From contig CM041465.1 of NCBI GenBank assembly GCA_023213395.1, forward strand, positions 138,081,741-138,145,740: 64,000 bases of DNA. The letters run 5' to 3'. The notes below the pieces were generated by a model, which was given only the letters and a program-made list of their open reading frames with translations, had not been told where the DNA came from and did no database searches. The stretch is from Cycas panzhihuaensis. Lineage: Eukaryota; Cycadophyta. A program made the position numbers and the translations under genes. Positions 11,236 to 23,949 of the stretch are shown here, one piece after another (within the stretch, counting starts at the first letter, position 1; the number at the start of each line of letters is the position of its first letter).

Positions 11236-13010
11236 GCTTTCTGAAGGGACGCCATTAAGCTTTGAACATGTGGCATAAACATCGGTTGAGAGAAAGGATT
11301 AAGGAATGGTGGGGAATCCGGTATAGGGCATGTTTAGATTTTCAAGGAAATTGGGCTGGATCGAGAAACAAATTAAAGTGTGGAATAAGGAGGTCTTTGG
11401 AAATATTTTTGAACATAAGGCAGCCTGTTGGGGAACTAAAGGGGATAGACAATAGGATCCAGAGGGAGGGAAGAACCCAGGAACTAGCCTATAAGGAGCT
11501 TTCAATTTCTAAGAAGTTTGAGGAGGTGCTGGAAAGGGAGGAAATCTTAAGGAAGCGAAATCCGAGAGTAATGGATAAGGGAGGGGGATAGGAACACGAA
11601 GTTCTTCCATATGTCTACATTGAGACACAGGGTTCATAACAGAATCTCTAAAATTAGAAGTAGGGAAGGGGTTGTGCATGAGGCAGAGGATCCAGTTAGG
11701 GGTATTACAATGGATTACTTCAAAGTATTTATAGGCAGGATGTCAAGATCCCGCCCTTAGGACGGTGCTCTTACATCACATACCAAAAATGATCTCGGAG
11801 GACCAGAACAATAAATTGATAGAACCTTTCTCTCAAGAGGAGGTGGAGAGGGCCTTATTCAAGATGGGTCATGACAAAGCCCCAGGGCCGGATGGTTTCC
11901 CTCTAGGCTTTTTCTAGGAATATTGGGAGATAATCAGGATGATCGATGTAAGCGCTTAATGAATTCTTCGGGCGTCTTATCTTGAAGAGTGGCGGGCCAC
12001 ATTCTTGTGTTGATCCCAAAGAAGGAGGAGTGGAAGCCTTGGAAGACTTGAGACCGATTAGCACGTAATGTTAAATACAAGATATTGGCTAAAGTATTTG
12101 GCGAATCATTTGAAGGAGTTTCTCTGGACATTATTTCCCCAAACCAGGATGGGTTTGTCAAGGGAAGGCAAATTCGGATGGCATCATAATTGTCCATGAG
12201 ACCACGCATTCGGCGATGCAACTTGCGTAAGGAAGCGAGGATGATTATTAAAATAGACATGTCAAAGCCTCTGTTGGGTGGCTTGGGATTTGTTTGTTCT
12301 GGAGTGCCTAAAGGCTTTTGGTTTTGGGGAGGTATGGAGGGAGTGGATGGTGTTGTATTTCGAGTTTCCTTTTCGGTATTAATAAATGGGAGATGACCCC
12401 CTTCTTTGTTGGATCGAGATTTGAGGCAAGGTGATCCCTTTCTCCTTCATTCATTGTTATGGTAGAGATGTTAGACAGGGCGACGATGGAGGCTCAGAGG
12501 ACAGGGAGGATATCAAGATTGATAGCTTCTTCCAATTTAGATAACATTGTGCTGCATCAGTTTATAGACGATAATATTTTCCTTTGCAAGGCCTCTTTGA
12601 GGGAGGCCAGGGCCTTAAAATCGGGGCTACAGGCATATGAAAAGGCTACAAATCAAAAAATTAATTTGGATAAAAGCTCAGCCTTTTTTATTAATACCTC
12701 GGAGAGGCTTCAAGTAAAAATAAGCAAGATTTTGGAGATGGCTAGAGGTTCCCTCCCCAGCTCTTATCTTGGCATGCCTCTTTTTGTGGGAAGGATGGGG
12801 AAGGAAATGTGGGATCCAGTAGTAAGTAGATTCTCACGAGGCATTTTGGATGGAAAAGGGCTCTCCTCGGTTGAAATTTGGAAAAATTCGATTCTTGGTG
12901 ACCTCCTTGCGAGTGTCAGGGTTTATCAAATGGCCGGTCTTCAAAATTACAGTAGGGTTATTTCGATTTTGGAAGGAATCATGAAGAGATTTCTTTGATC
13001 GGGAGTTGAA
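11236..13010 (+). pseudogene. LINE ORF2 reverse transcriptase, damaged
   Basis: The RT of the truncated LINE. Motifs seen are KAPGPDGFPLGFF at about 11875-11913, DMSK at about 12259, and the catalytic box HQFIDDNIFL with FIDD at 12561-12572. NQKINLDKSS and SYLGMPLFVGRMGKEMWDP follow. Stops and frameshifts break it (for example a TAG after PLGFF), but the segment 12459-12998 stays open through the catalytic box and thumb. It would copy the LINE RNA at the nicked target. Confidence 0.88.
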
Positions 13011-14640
13011 GATAAAGGAGATTTCACCTAGTATCATGGGAGAAGGTTTATAGGCCTGAGTGGGCGGGGAGGTCTCAATGTCGAGGAAGTGGGGCTTTTA
13101 ATGAAGCCCTCACGGCAAAACGGTGGAGGCTTTCTAAAGAAGTCGGTTCGACCTAGGGAAAGATCATTGTGAGGTATACAGGGGATAACCACTTTCTTCT
13201 AGGGAGGGCTATGTTCGGAGGGTCGGGTATGGAGAGCCTTGAGGTCTCGAGATCCCTTCTTCGTGAAGGTTTGCGATGGAAGCTGGGGGACAGCGAAAGC
13301 ATAAGGTTCTAGGAAGATAGATGGTGCGGTCACTTCAAACTTGAGGAGATGCACAATAGTGGGACCATGATGAAAGAGGGGAATGTAGGTGGTTTTGGCC
13401 CTTGGGTTAAGAATTCTTGGGTAGGCAGGAAAGAGCGGAAGTGGAGATCGTTTGAGGAAGTGCTTGGTCTTGAGGAGGCGATACTCGAGGTGAAAAGAGA
13501 TTTTGACAAATAGTATATCCAGAAGAGGACGGGTCAGATCTCTGGTATGGTCCCCATCAAATCTCAGTTCATATACTATTAAAGTGGTTATAATTTGGGA
13601 TGGCGAGAGAGGGTTGGGGCAGGAGCAGCGGGTTAGGCTGGAGTTTGGAAGTTGATTTCCCAAAATTATAGCTTTTGGTGGTTAGGCCTCCAAATAAATT
13701 ACCAACTGGATAATCTATCGAAGAGGGCCTCCATCAGCGGCGGATGTGTGTTGTGTAAGATGGAAGCCAAAACCACGGACCATTTGTGTATTCATTGTCC
13801 TTACTCGGTGGACATACGGAATGGTATTTAGGCGAGGGATGGGGATAACTTGGTTTCCCGCTCTCCACACACTAGGAGGAAGCGATGGTCGGCATGGACA
13901 TCTCCTTCAAAAGCAAATCCTCTCTAGACTTTGGAAGATGATTCTCCCGTAGGTTCATGGTTCATCTGGAAAGAAGCGAAACAGAGGATCTTGAAGGTAA
14001 AGAGAAGGATAATCGGATATTGTTAGTCGAGATCGGAAGGCCATCTCGAAAATGTTGGTTAATCAAAGGATAGGGTCCCCGGAGGAAGAAGATATTATTA
14101 GAGTTGGGTATAGTTCCTGATCGTGACAAGCGAGGAGAAAAGATGTCAAGTGGCATCCAGGATGCCTTGAATAAAGAGATTAACTTTGATGGTGATGCGA
14201 GGAACCCGGGAGGCGGGAGGGAGGCCTGCGGAGATCATGGAGGTAACGAGATGAGCTTCGTGGAATATCTAGGGGTTCGATCGAACCGAGAAGGCGAGGT
14301 TAGCTATCTTGAGACCCACTACTATGTTGGACGAGGAAAATATGCAAGGTTATAATAGAGGGTGATTCGGTGTATGATAAAATGCTTGAGAGGAGGAGAC
14401 CACGGGTGGGAGAACCTGAGATATCTTCAAGGATGTCTAGGATGCTTTGAGTGGCGGAGGGCGGTGAGTTAGATCCAACATACTTATAGGGAAGGTAATT
14501 CGGTAGCAGATTGGCTGGTAAATTGGGCCGTGATGAATAAAAGTTTAAAAGTCTGGAAAGAGGAGTTCCCAGAGGAGTTACTGAGATTGGTCAGGGCAGA
14601 TGCACATATGGGAGAGGTGTCAGTGAAGAGTTAAACTTGG
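13011..14640 (+). pseudogene. LINE ORF2 C-terminal part: zinc-binding RVT region and RNase H, damaged
   Basis: Fragments in shifting frames. A zf-RVT piece lies near 13690-13800 (GCVLCKMEAKTTDH in one frame, then HLCIHCPY). An RNase H start near 14175-14220 reads KINFDGDARNPGG. Toward 14480-14600 the typical end is recognisable as GNSVADWLVNWAV. The order RT, zinc region, RNase H is that of plant L1 elements with an RNase H tail. Not functional. Confidence 0.75.
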
Positions 14641-14745
14641 GCTGAACCATGGACTGTCATGAAGTGAGTTTTTCTTAGTAGTATGGCCTTGATGTCTGGG
14701 TTTGGGGACCTAGTTAAAACCCTACAATTTGTTTTACGATAAAAA

Positions 14746-14762
14746 AAGTATACCACTAAAGT
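14746..14762 (+). repeat. Right target-site duplication of LINE-1 copy
   Basis: Exact copy of 10231-10247, placed directly after the A run 14741-14747, with which it overlaps by two A. Confidence 0.95.
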
Positions 14763-17150
14763 AGTGAGATGGGTTGCACTATAAAAGCTTTGACATGTTA
14801 CAATCCAAGTATTAAACACTTAAGAGTTTTTGGGTGCATAGTTCATGCACGTATCCTAGAATAAAAGAGGACAAAATTAAATGATAAGAGTACCAAGTGG
14901 ATATTTATAAGATATAGTGATGCTTATAAATCCTATAAACTTTATGATCCAAGAGGCAAAAGAATTATTATGAGTAGGGATGTCATCTTCAAAGAAGATG
15001 AATTCTATTAAGAAGAAGTTATTAAAAAAGACAAAGGTAAAAATATCATGGTTAAAGTAGACTTTAACTCAAGTGGTACAAATGTACCTAATGTAAATAA
15101 AACAAGACCCTCTACTTCAAATCAAAGGGTCTCTAAATGGATATAAAGGGTTCATAACGGCAAAGCGACTTAGACAATAACTTTAAGAGAAGAACTACAA
15201 GATCTAAAAGGATGAACTTTCTATTTATGACTTAAGTTATGGAGTCTAATGAGCCTCATAACTTTGAAGAGGTAAATAATCAAGATGAATAAAAAAAAAT
15301 AATAGAGGAAGAGTATAACACCTTAGTGAAAATAACATATCGAGTTAATAGATTTTCCACCTAATAGGAATGATATTAGAACAAAATAGGTCTATAAGAC
15401 CAAGTATAAATCGAAATATGCCTATTAATAAATATAAGATAAGAAAAGACTATGCTCAAATTGAGTGCATAAATTATAATGAGACATTTACACTTATTGC
15501 AAGGTTAGAAATAGTTAGGTTAATCACAGCCTTAGCTACACAATAATATTAGATAATACATCAAATGGATGTGAAAAGTGCCTTCTTGAATGGCTATATA
15601 GATGAGAAGATTTATTTTCAACAACCCAAGGGGTTTGAAGTTAAAGGAGAAGAAGACAAGGTCTACAAACTTTAAAAGGCCTTATATGGACTCAAGTAAG
15701 CACCTAGAGCATGGTACTTTAGGATTGATAAGTATTTTAAAGATAAAGGATTTCAAAGAAGCTAGCGGACCACGGTTTATATATAAAATGGAAGGAAGCT
15801 TAGTACTAATTATGGGATTATATATGGATATCCACATATATATTAGGAACTATGATTATTTATCCTAAAGTTTAAGAAATATATGTGCAAGAATATGAGA
15901 TGACATAAGCAGGACTTATGCATTACTTCTTAAGCATAGAAGTATGATAGGATAAAAAGGAGATATTTGTTTTCTAAAGGAAATACACATTAGATATATT
16001 GCACAAGTTTAATATTAGTAGTCATAAGCCATTTATAATACCAGTAGAGGTTGGGTTGAAATTGTCCAACTTTGAGGAATTAGAATTAGTTGATCCTACA
16101 CTTTATAGGTAATTAATTGGGAGCTTAATTTACTTGACTTCAAATTGACTAAACATCATGTATGCAATCAATGTAGTTTCTAGATTTATGCATCAAATTA
16201 AGCTAAAACATTGGCAAGTAACTAAAAGGATTCTCAAGTATCTCAGAGGTGCTTTTAGATATAGGTTACATTATAGGTCATCAGGGGATTATAGGTTGAT
16301 TGGCTATATATACTTAGAATGGGTAGGTTGTATAGATGAAAGGAAATCTACTTCAGGATATATATTAAGTTTGGGTTTAGCAACAATAACATAGAGTTCA
16401 AAGTAGTAATTAATAATATCTATTTCTACTATAATAACATAGTATAAAGCAACTATAATAGGAGTTTGTGAGATAGTTTAGCTTAGAAGATTCTTCAAGA
16501 TTTATAGGAAAAATAGGTTGGTCCCCTATGACGGGGTTAATGTTCCTCACCTAACTCCCACCTTAGAAACATGTGAGTGCACACTTCTTTATGGTAAATA
16601 AGGCAAGATTATTTTATTGTGCATTATTATTATTTTATATTATTTTAAATTGGAAGCTGAGGACATTTCCCTCCTTTCTCAAAAGTATATATCTTATGGC
16701 GTTCTAAACCCTAATATTCATCAACACCACCAACTATTGGAAATCTACTGTATTCTCTTCACAATGGGTTAATACAATGCTACTTCACAAGTGTACTTTG
16801 AATATGGCTTGAGTTACATGATTTCACCTGCTACTTTGAGTAATTCTAACATGTTATTAGAGTTGTGATCAAATTCCAATATGGTATCAGAGTACTTTGG
16901 TAAATTCTAACATCCCATAGTTACTTTATAATAATTAAAGCACCATTTAGATGATTAGAAATCTAATGTTTCATGTTAGGACAAAGCACCTTAAAACACA
17001 ATATCACTTCATCAAAGAGATGGTATAACAAGGTGAATTAAAATTGGTTTATTGCAATACTGAAGAACATATGACAAACATATTCATAAAGGTACTTGGT
17101 AAAATAACGTTTATTAAATTTAGAGATAAACTTGGAATTTTCCCAAATAG
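14763..17150 (+). pseudogene. Integrase end, reverse transcriptase and RNase H of element A
   Basis: Copia pol resumes after the LINE. The integrase end reads HLRVFGCIVHARILE and KLYDPRGKRIIMSRDVIF (about 14820-14990). RT reads MDVKSAFLNGYIDEKIYFQQ and KALYGLK, then a TAA, then APRAWYF (15566-15720). The catalytic box YVDD is lost, with LYMDIHIY in its place near 15822-15850. RNase H at 16158-16394 reads MYAINVVSRFMHQ and DERKSTSGYILSLG. The end at about 16930-17140 reads FHVRTKHLKTQYHFIKE and GKITFIKFRDKLGI. A ~380-bp insert splits RNase H at 16530-16912. Many stops arise where CAA or CAG is expected. Confidence 0.85.
16530..16912 (+). mobile_element. Short LTR-like insert in RNase H of element A
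   Basis: RNase H text breaks off after LRRFFKIYRKNRLVP near 16526 and resumes with the CDNQS-equivalent region near 16915; element B lacks this insert. The insert starts TGACGGGG and ends TTCTAACA (TG..CA). It holds 'attcatcaacaccaccaac', which resembles the R region of the copia LTRs here, and tggtatcagagt at 16882-16893, a copia-type primer binding site, close to its end. Flanks ccta/tccca are not a clean duplication. It could be a TRIM-like element or an LTR fragment with its primer site. Confidence 0.5.
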
Positions 17151-17155
17151 GCATT

Positions 17156-17167
17156 ATGGGGGAGAAA
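17156..17167 (+). other. Polypurine tract of element A
   Basis: atgggggagaaa directly precedes the 3' LTR. Confidence 0.8.
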
Positions 17168-17451
17168 TGATTGAATAATGCCCATATCAGGATATGTATC
17201 CTCCTTGGGGAAATTACCACAATGGGATTATAACTTAGATCGATGGAGATATTATTGTGGCAGCACGTCAGGTGTTTATCAATGGAAATCGGCAATAGAC
17301 CTTAAGAGATATGCTAAATCTCTCTTGGTCTCACTTATTTATTTAAGGGGTCTAAAGACCCTAGTGTTTATCAACACTACTATTCTTATGGAATGTTGGT
17401 AGTGCCCTCTCTTGCATTTTATTCTACTCCTTTTCTCTCTTGATTCCATCA
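17168..17451 (+). repeat. 3' LTR of element A
   Basis: Pairs with 5708-5992. Its first bases have decayed from tgttgg to tgattg; its end ttccatca is kept. Confidence 0.9.
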
Positions 17452-17498
17452 ATACACATTATATATTACTAATAGATTTATTTTTTACTGTAATATTA
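17452..17498 (-). pseudogene. Sliver of element D between elements A and C
   Basis: On the minus strand these 47 bp read into CVLG, which joins to the FKSNLL text of element D at 5702 once the target duplication of A is counted once. This is the copia VLYVPGFKSNLL region. It shows that A and C inserted about 45 bp apart into the same D protease/pre-integrase linker. Confidence 0.7.
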
Positions 17499-17947
17499 TG
17501 TTAAAATATTATTTTTTATGGTTATTGATATAATATTGATATAGTGATGATTGATTAATGTGAAAGGTTCTCTAATACATAATCTGATAAATTGATGTAA
17601 TAATGAAATATAATTAGATGATGATATGATGAAACTTCTATATAAGGGTAACACATATTAAAAAGAAAATTAGATCACCTCCTCCTCCTTATATGGATAA
17701 GATGACTTACCATGTGGATCATTGATTATTTTTTCTTAGTATAAGATCTCATATATATTTAGAGGTCATTTTTTCATTTATGGGTTTTTACGCTAAACAT
17801 AGTATCACATGTGGTGTTTGTATAATTGACCCTTTTTTCTTAGCCTTATTCATTTATTGTGTTTATTATATGCTTAATTGATCATACAATTATATTTTCT
17901 TTTGCTTGATTATAGCCTTCTACATAAGTTATTTTAGAAAATTTAAA
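17499..17947 (+). repeat. 5' LTR of element C
   Basis: Starts tgttaaaatatta. It shares with the 3' copy 'gatgattgattaat.tgaaagg', 'gaggataagat.actcacc'-like text, 'tatgagatct'-like text and 'tggtgtttgtataatt', and ends agaaaatttaaa. Confidence 0.88.
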
Positions 17948-17960
17948 TGGTATTAGAGCT
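17948..17960 (+). promoter_or_regulatory. Primer binding site of element C
   Basis: tggtattagagct, one base from TGGTATCAGAGCT, lies immediately after the 5' LTR. Confidence 0.85.
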
Positions 17961-20900
17961 AATATAAAGTACAGGGCACATGTAAAGATCCTATTAAGAT
18001 GTTAAATCAGAGTTGCATAATAGAAGTAAAAAGCAAGCTAACTAGTAAAATGTTAAAGTCTATACATACATGGTGATGATCTTTATCATCTGGGGATGAT
18101 CCACGCATGTATTATGAGAGCCAATACTAAACCAAAAGTGAGTGAGTATCATAATCCAATATCAAACTAATTTGATAAGTAAAAAACTAAGATATAATGA
18201 GGAGATGTGACTATATATTAATGGTAAGATAAAAGTGTTAAAGTTATGAAAATAGTAAAAACTTGATTATTTCATTGATATGGACAATTATTTATGTACG
18301 TAGACCTATACTCTAGATATATAAAATTTTATCAAGTTAATAATAATATGGAGAAGATTCTACACTACTTAAAAACACCAAAACATGCCTACATAACCTA
18401 TTAAATTGAGAGAGAGTCGATACAAGAGACATGTCTAACTGTAGATATAGTGTTTGAAATTGATTTAGTCTTGTGGATATTGTTGCAAGCATTCAAATGG
18501 GGATTCACTACCACATCAAGCCATTTCCTTGGTATCTTAATGTGATTATTCCCTATTGAATTTGTTACATTATGAGATTAATGTAGTGTTGATAGGTACG
18601 GAGTAAGAAATTAAGTATTTGAGTCTTATATTAATATGTTGAATTTATTATTGTTGTTTTTGTATTATTGAGTTGCTTACAAAAATTACTATGAGGGGGC
18701 ATTATTCAATATGTTTAAGGAGACAAATTTGATACTAGGGTTTGAGGTGACTAGTAGTGATGTTATGAGTGTTTGAAATGTTTAGTGCATGATGGGTAAC
18801 AATTATTATTCATTTATATTTGCTTATACTATTGAGCACATAATCTTTTCATTGGTCCTAGTATATGGGCACATAGATATTATGAAGATATTATAGGTTG
18901 TAGAATATTATTGAGCATCACAATAGACATCATAAATAAAGGTCATAATAATCATAAATAAGGGTCATTTATGTAAGGTTATAAACTAAATAAGGATGCT
19001 TATTAATAAAGTTTTGGGTAGAGAATATATATATCATTTTGTATTGATCTAATTTATCATGATGGTCTCATGAGAGATCTCCTTAAGCGGAGTTTAGAAA
19101 TCTAGTGAAATCATCAGAGTTTAAAATTTAGCTAATGAGTATTATCAACATGCACATTAAAGAAATAAATAGATAAAGTCCTATTAAGGTAAGTATTTTT
19201 TCAATCTATTATTTGAGGTTGCCTAACAAAAATGAAGTTTCCCAATGCCATTAGTTCGAATTTGCCATACAAGTTTAAAAGGTGAATCTACAAGCATTGC
19301 ATCCAAAAATGCATATGCCCATAGGTTTGTAACCTAACACATAGAAAATTTACTCACATATCACTTTGAAACACTCATGGCAGAAATTACATGGAGCTCA
19401 ACTAAAAATACTCACACCCATAAAAGAAATCAACACAAATTCACCACCTATTGTTCCTCCATAATTGTAAATGCATAAATGTTTTCATATGACATTAATT
19501 ATATAAAGAGAACTATAGAGATATTGCCGAAAAAATTGTCATAGAGAAATCCTAAATGACAACGTAATAATATGATATAAAATTTATTTTTTATAATGTT
19601 TTGATGATATTTCATAAAATTGGATATTTGTGTGAAGTCCACCCAAGTCCCCTTCAAAAACCCATATGGTCACATGGAATGAATAACACGACCACAAGTG
19701 AAATGATGAAGGTGCTTAACATCATTTGTTGATATGTTTCAATTTTTATATGACATACTACTTTTCATTGCATAACTTCTTCACACGAAACCAAATTTGA
19801 GTGCTATCAATTGCATTGGAAAGAAGATTTAGTCAAAATCACAACAAATAATTGCAAGGTATATTTTGGAGATCACATCATGGAAATTTTAATAGGTAAA
19901 GTTGAGCAAGTTATTTTTTGCATACTAAAAGGTTAATTTTTTGAATAGTTTGAGATATGATTTAGCATTTTTTTTAATGATTTTAAAAGCTCACGAGTAT
20001 GTAATGATGAAAATAAAAGTGTAATGATAGATTTAGATATATTTTTTATTGAAAAGTTGTAAAAAGTGACACATTAAGACTCATTTATGATATATTAGAG
20101 GTTAAAATTTAAAAAAATTTCATTATGAAGCATGCGAGAACTTGAAATAACGATAACAAATACATCTTGGGCTTGATATTGATCCCATAAATGAAATGAC
20201 GCATGGTTGATGGAATAATGACTAATCACTTTGTTTAATACATGATTGCATAAAAGACAATAAGCACTTATTAGTTTATTTAAATGAATTAAATGATGAG
20301 AAAAGGATAAAGGACACCACTTGGTTATTTGAGAGAACTTGGAAGTTTGATTATTGATTGAGAAAAGTTGTTTGGTTGAGTTGTAATTAAGTTTTCCACT
20401 TGATATAATATGTTGAGGAGTCTTGCAAGCTTGTTTGTTTAAGAAATTGATAATAATAAATGCAAATTATTTATAAAACTAGGTTCAAATATTGAGCAAT
20501 CCAACTAATATATGTTTTTACAATTAGAAGTCTTATCATCCCATATGATAAGAGATATGGAAATACATTGTACATATTACCTTATTACAGTTAGCTTGAT
20601 AGGCCAGGTGGTATGACCCATTCCTAGAGTTGGTTGTTTTAAGAAAAGTTGTTTGAGTGATTTATTATCAAATAAAGCTATATAGGGTTAAGTTTTTTTA
20701 TATCTCATAAGCAAAATGTGAGAAAATATTCATGAATTACTCTTATTGCAATATATTTCACTAACTATAATATGTTATATTTATTTTTGTAAAGCTAATG
20801 AACCATATATAAGAAATGCTTCTTAGATAACTAATGATTGTAGTAGTTAATTGCCCATCTATTTTAGTAGATGGTTGTTATTTTATATGAATATTAGTTT

Positions 20901-21149
20901 TTAGTTTTATTAGTGAGTTTATTTTATAGCTTACGAGTGGAAGATAAAAAATTATTAAGATAAAAGTTTAGATATTATGATAAGTTAAGAGTCATGCTTA
21001 TTTGATTATTAGTTTACAGATGGTAGTGTGATATATTTTTATGATATGAGATGTAATTTACTTGTAGTAGATAAGTTTGGGAAAAAGAGGTTTGATAATT
21101 GATGCTTATAGGTAATATAAATATATAAATGAGCAAATGATCTAGCATG
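17961..21149 (+). other. Internal region of element C, no genes seen
   Basis: About 3.2 kb, strongly AT-rich, with stops in all frames and no gag, protease, integrase or RT motif on either strand. It ends at the 5' LTR of nested element B. Its last piece is 27419-27485, which ends in the polypurine tract. Confidence 0.65.
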
Positions 21150-21485
21150 TGTTGGAATAATGTCTATTGGAGCTTATATTCACCTAGGATTTGTTACCCA
21201 TATTGGAGAGATAACCAAGATATTAATAGAGATATTATTGTGACTCTTTGTTAGAGCCTAGCCATACATAACTGCACCTTATCAGATATTGGCATCATCC
21301 ATTCTGATATTTACCAATGCTAGTCAATGGTAAATATTGAGCGGTGTGCCACATCTTACTCATATCCCATCTATTTAGCTATGGGGTTCAAACACCTTGG
21401 TGTTCATCAACACTATCATTCTATCATATTATTGATTTTCTCTCTTCTACATTCTCCATGCTCCCTCTATCCCATAATTCCATCA
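21150..21485 (+). repeat. 5' LTR of element B
   Basis: Starts tgttggaataatg and ends attccatca; pairs with 27084-27418. Shared stretches include aggtttgttacccatattgg-type text, 'ggagatattatt' and 'ttctccatgct'. It is about 50 bp longer than the LTR of element A. Confidence 0.9.
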
Positions 21486-21487
21486 TT

Positions 21488-21500
21488 TGGTATCAGAGCT
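21488..21500 (+). promoter_or_regulatory. Primer binding site of element B
   Basis: tggtatcagagct, a full match to the usual initiator-Met-tRNA primer site of plant copia elements. Confidence 0.9.
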
Positions 21501-23949
21501 TAGTTTAAGAATTTAATACATAGTTTGAGCATTTGAATACTGTCTTCCTTATTATAGAAGCGATTGTTTAGAGCCAACATTTAGAGTTATTGTTTAGAGA
21601 ACTAGTCATGTTCAAAAAAGTCATCTATAGAGGAGTCTTATGAGAAATATCTCTGCTCCCATTCAGTATCTCTCTTATTCTACAGAGTCTCTTTTTTAAT
21701 ACTCGCATCTTATTTATTTTATTTTGAAGCATTTACCTTAGTCAGTGATATTGCATAACACTATATCATGTTTATGAGAACTATATATCATTTACCTATC
21801 CCTCATTTGGTAGGTGTATTAGAGTTGCCTTGTATCATTTCTCTCGTCTATTTTTTAGGGAATGTTATAATACATGAATGGAGTATTGATCATCTAAAAT
21901 AGATACATCTAGATAATGCTTCTCTCAAGCAATTATAAAGTAATAAGAGAAGCATTAACAACACCAAGATAAGGATTCTACACTCTTCTTTCAGTACACA
22001 ACATTTTAGAAAATATTAAACTCTTCTTTGAGCAGTTTTACCTCCCTATGCATTCTCTGCATAGTGTATTTTTCTATTAGAAGCCTATTGATATTTTTCT
22101 ATTAGAAGCTTGTTGATCTTTATGTGATAGTCTATTGGCTTGTTTACATCCCATCTCATTTAAAATTTGCCCATTTATGTTGATTGAAAGTCTAGAGTCT
22201 ATGATTGTTTATGCCTATCCATTCTTGGGTAAACTAAAATCTACATTTGAATCTATGCATATTAGAATATAAAGATAATATATGTGAAGAACCATCTTGA
22301 TATTTTAAATTTAATAATCTTTGAAGAACAAGAGAAAAGAAAGATAGTGATCTTATTGAAAGTGAAAGTGTAACCTTGATCTATTAGTCATTTGCATCCA
22401 GCTATATATGTCTTAACACAACCTTTCTTGCATTCACCCTACATGTCTCCTTTTGTCTTCCAACTACGTATCTGCGACTTTCTCTTCACTGACAATTGCA
22501 CACTCACTACATAGTTGTTTAAGTATTATATTTTTCAATATTTTCAAAACATAGAAATACTTTAAGTCTGTCTGACTATTTATACATTTACAACTCCCTT
22601 CATTTCATTGTGACTTCCATATCATGCAATGATTAATGTTTTTTTTGCATTGCCTTTTTTCTTTACGGTTGGAATAATTTTATTTGTGGATATTTTATGC
22701 ATTTAAATATTTATCAAATATCGATATTTGTGCCTCGTTGGTGGATAGATCTAACCACAAGCAGATAGATTTATGTAAATACTTTTTTCAATACAATCAA
22801 TTAATGCTTTGTAATACTTTGGTGTCTCATTTTATGGCTGAATATATTTATAAAAGTTAATTATTGAATTTGATATACAACTAGATGTTTTTAATATGGC
22901 AATTGCATTACCTTTCAACCAATTTAGCTGTATAGTCTCCAACATATTGATGTGGGGTTGTTCAAATGTTTTTTTTGAAATATTTACATTTCATTGCATC
23001 ACAATATTTACGTTAGACATCTCATATCAACTGAAGACCATATTATTTGCATACATTTCATATCAACTAAAAAGCACATTGTCAACTGAAAAGCACATTG
23101 TTTGCACCCTTATTCTTTCAATAGGATATTTTAATACATTTATTTAATCATTGATTATTATCATAAATTATATACCTATATACATTTGATGATTGTATTC
23201 TAAATCTTTTGAAGCCTTAAAGTCTCATAACCCCTTTATTGAATAGCCAACAGATCATATGTAACATTTAAAGTGACCAAGAATCATTTTTTAAAGGCGG
23301 CCAAGTCAAAATTTCAAAGTTGTTATTCAAAGATAGGACTTGTCTCTACTCCAATGGTCACAACTTTTACCAACTTAGTCAAAAGTTGGTTTTGTTAACT
23401 TTAGGTCAGAGTTCATTTTCACCTAATTGAAACAGGTGGTCATATGACCATATTTCGTTTCAATTTGATGTACTTTTTGATGAGTTAAGTTGATGGAAAT
23501 TTTATTTGAACCTTTAATGTTAAAATGCTAATTTTTTATAAAACATTTTAATGCATATCTTGAATGTCTAGTATTAGAATTGAGTTTGATTTGAAATATT
23601 GGACTTTATATTTTATCCTCTATTGAGTGGTAAAGACTTGAAGTTTTTTTTAAGTCATCTTATATAATATTCTTTTGCTCAAAAGTGGCGCTAGTGAAGG
23701 GCTTCCTGTGTAATAACCATTATATGAACTAGTCAAATTTTAAGTTGTAAGCTCTCAATAATATAAAATATTACATTTTAAGTAGTTAGAGTCCTAATTG
23801 GGATATGTGTCTAAGTCTCAAAGATGAAATGGGATATATCTTGTGGTTTTTAAATTCATCTTTCATTTCTTTTTAGTGCTTTGATTATACTTTACTTTAA
23901 GCACTTTTATATTTTAAAAATATTACTTTTCATGGTAAATTTTTTTACT
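21501..23949 (+). other. Untranslated leader of element B
   Basis: About 2.4 kb, AT-rich, without a recognisable domain; the open frame at 22896-23147 looks like chance. Its last part (aaagatgaaa..., then 'ttttta..atggca') aligns with the leader of element A just before gag. Confidence 0.6.

Larger units (their letters stand above)
10248..14745 (+). mobile_element. 5'-truncated L1-type LINE inside element A
   Basis: A non-LTR retrotransposon of about 4.5 kb, bounded by a perfect 17-bp target duplication and ending in a short A run. It begins in the tail of ORF1 and keeps ORF2: endonuclease, reverse transcriptase, a zinc-binding RVT region and RNase H. It aligns domain for domain with the full-length LINE at 27593-34667, for example LMDVPLRGARFTWSNRRLG here against LMDVPLRGARYTWSNRRLG there. 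It landed in the integrase domain of copia element A. Confidence 0.93.
5708..17451 (+). mobile_element. Copia element A (LTR retrotransposon, interrupted by a LINE)
   Basis: A Ty1/copia element with 285-bp LTRs at 5708-5992 and 17168-17451, a primer binding site, gag, pol and polypurine tract in the right order. The flanking 5-mers ataga (5703-5707) and ataca (17452-17456) are a one-mismatch target duplication. The LTRs are visibly diverged (about three quarters identical by eye), so the insertion is old. Reading frames are broken many times. It belongs to the same family as element B: gag, pol and the LTR ends (..ttccatca) align. It sits inside the protease/pre-integrase linker of element D and is itself split by a LINE at 10248-14745. 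Confidence 0.9.
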
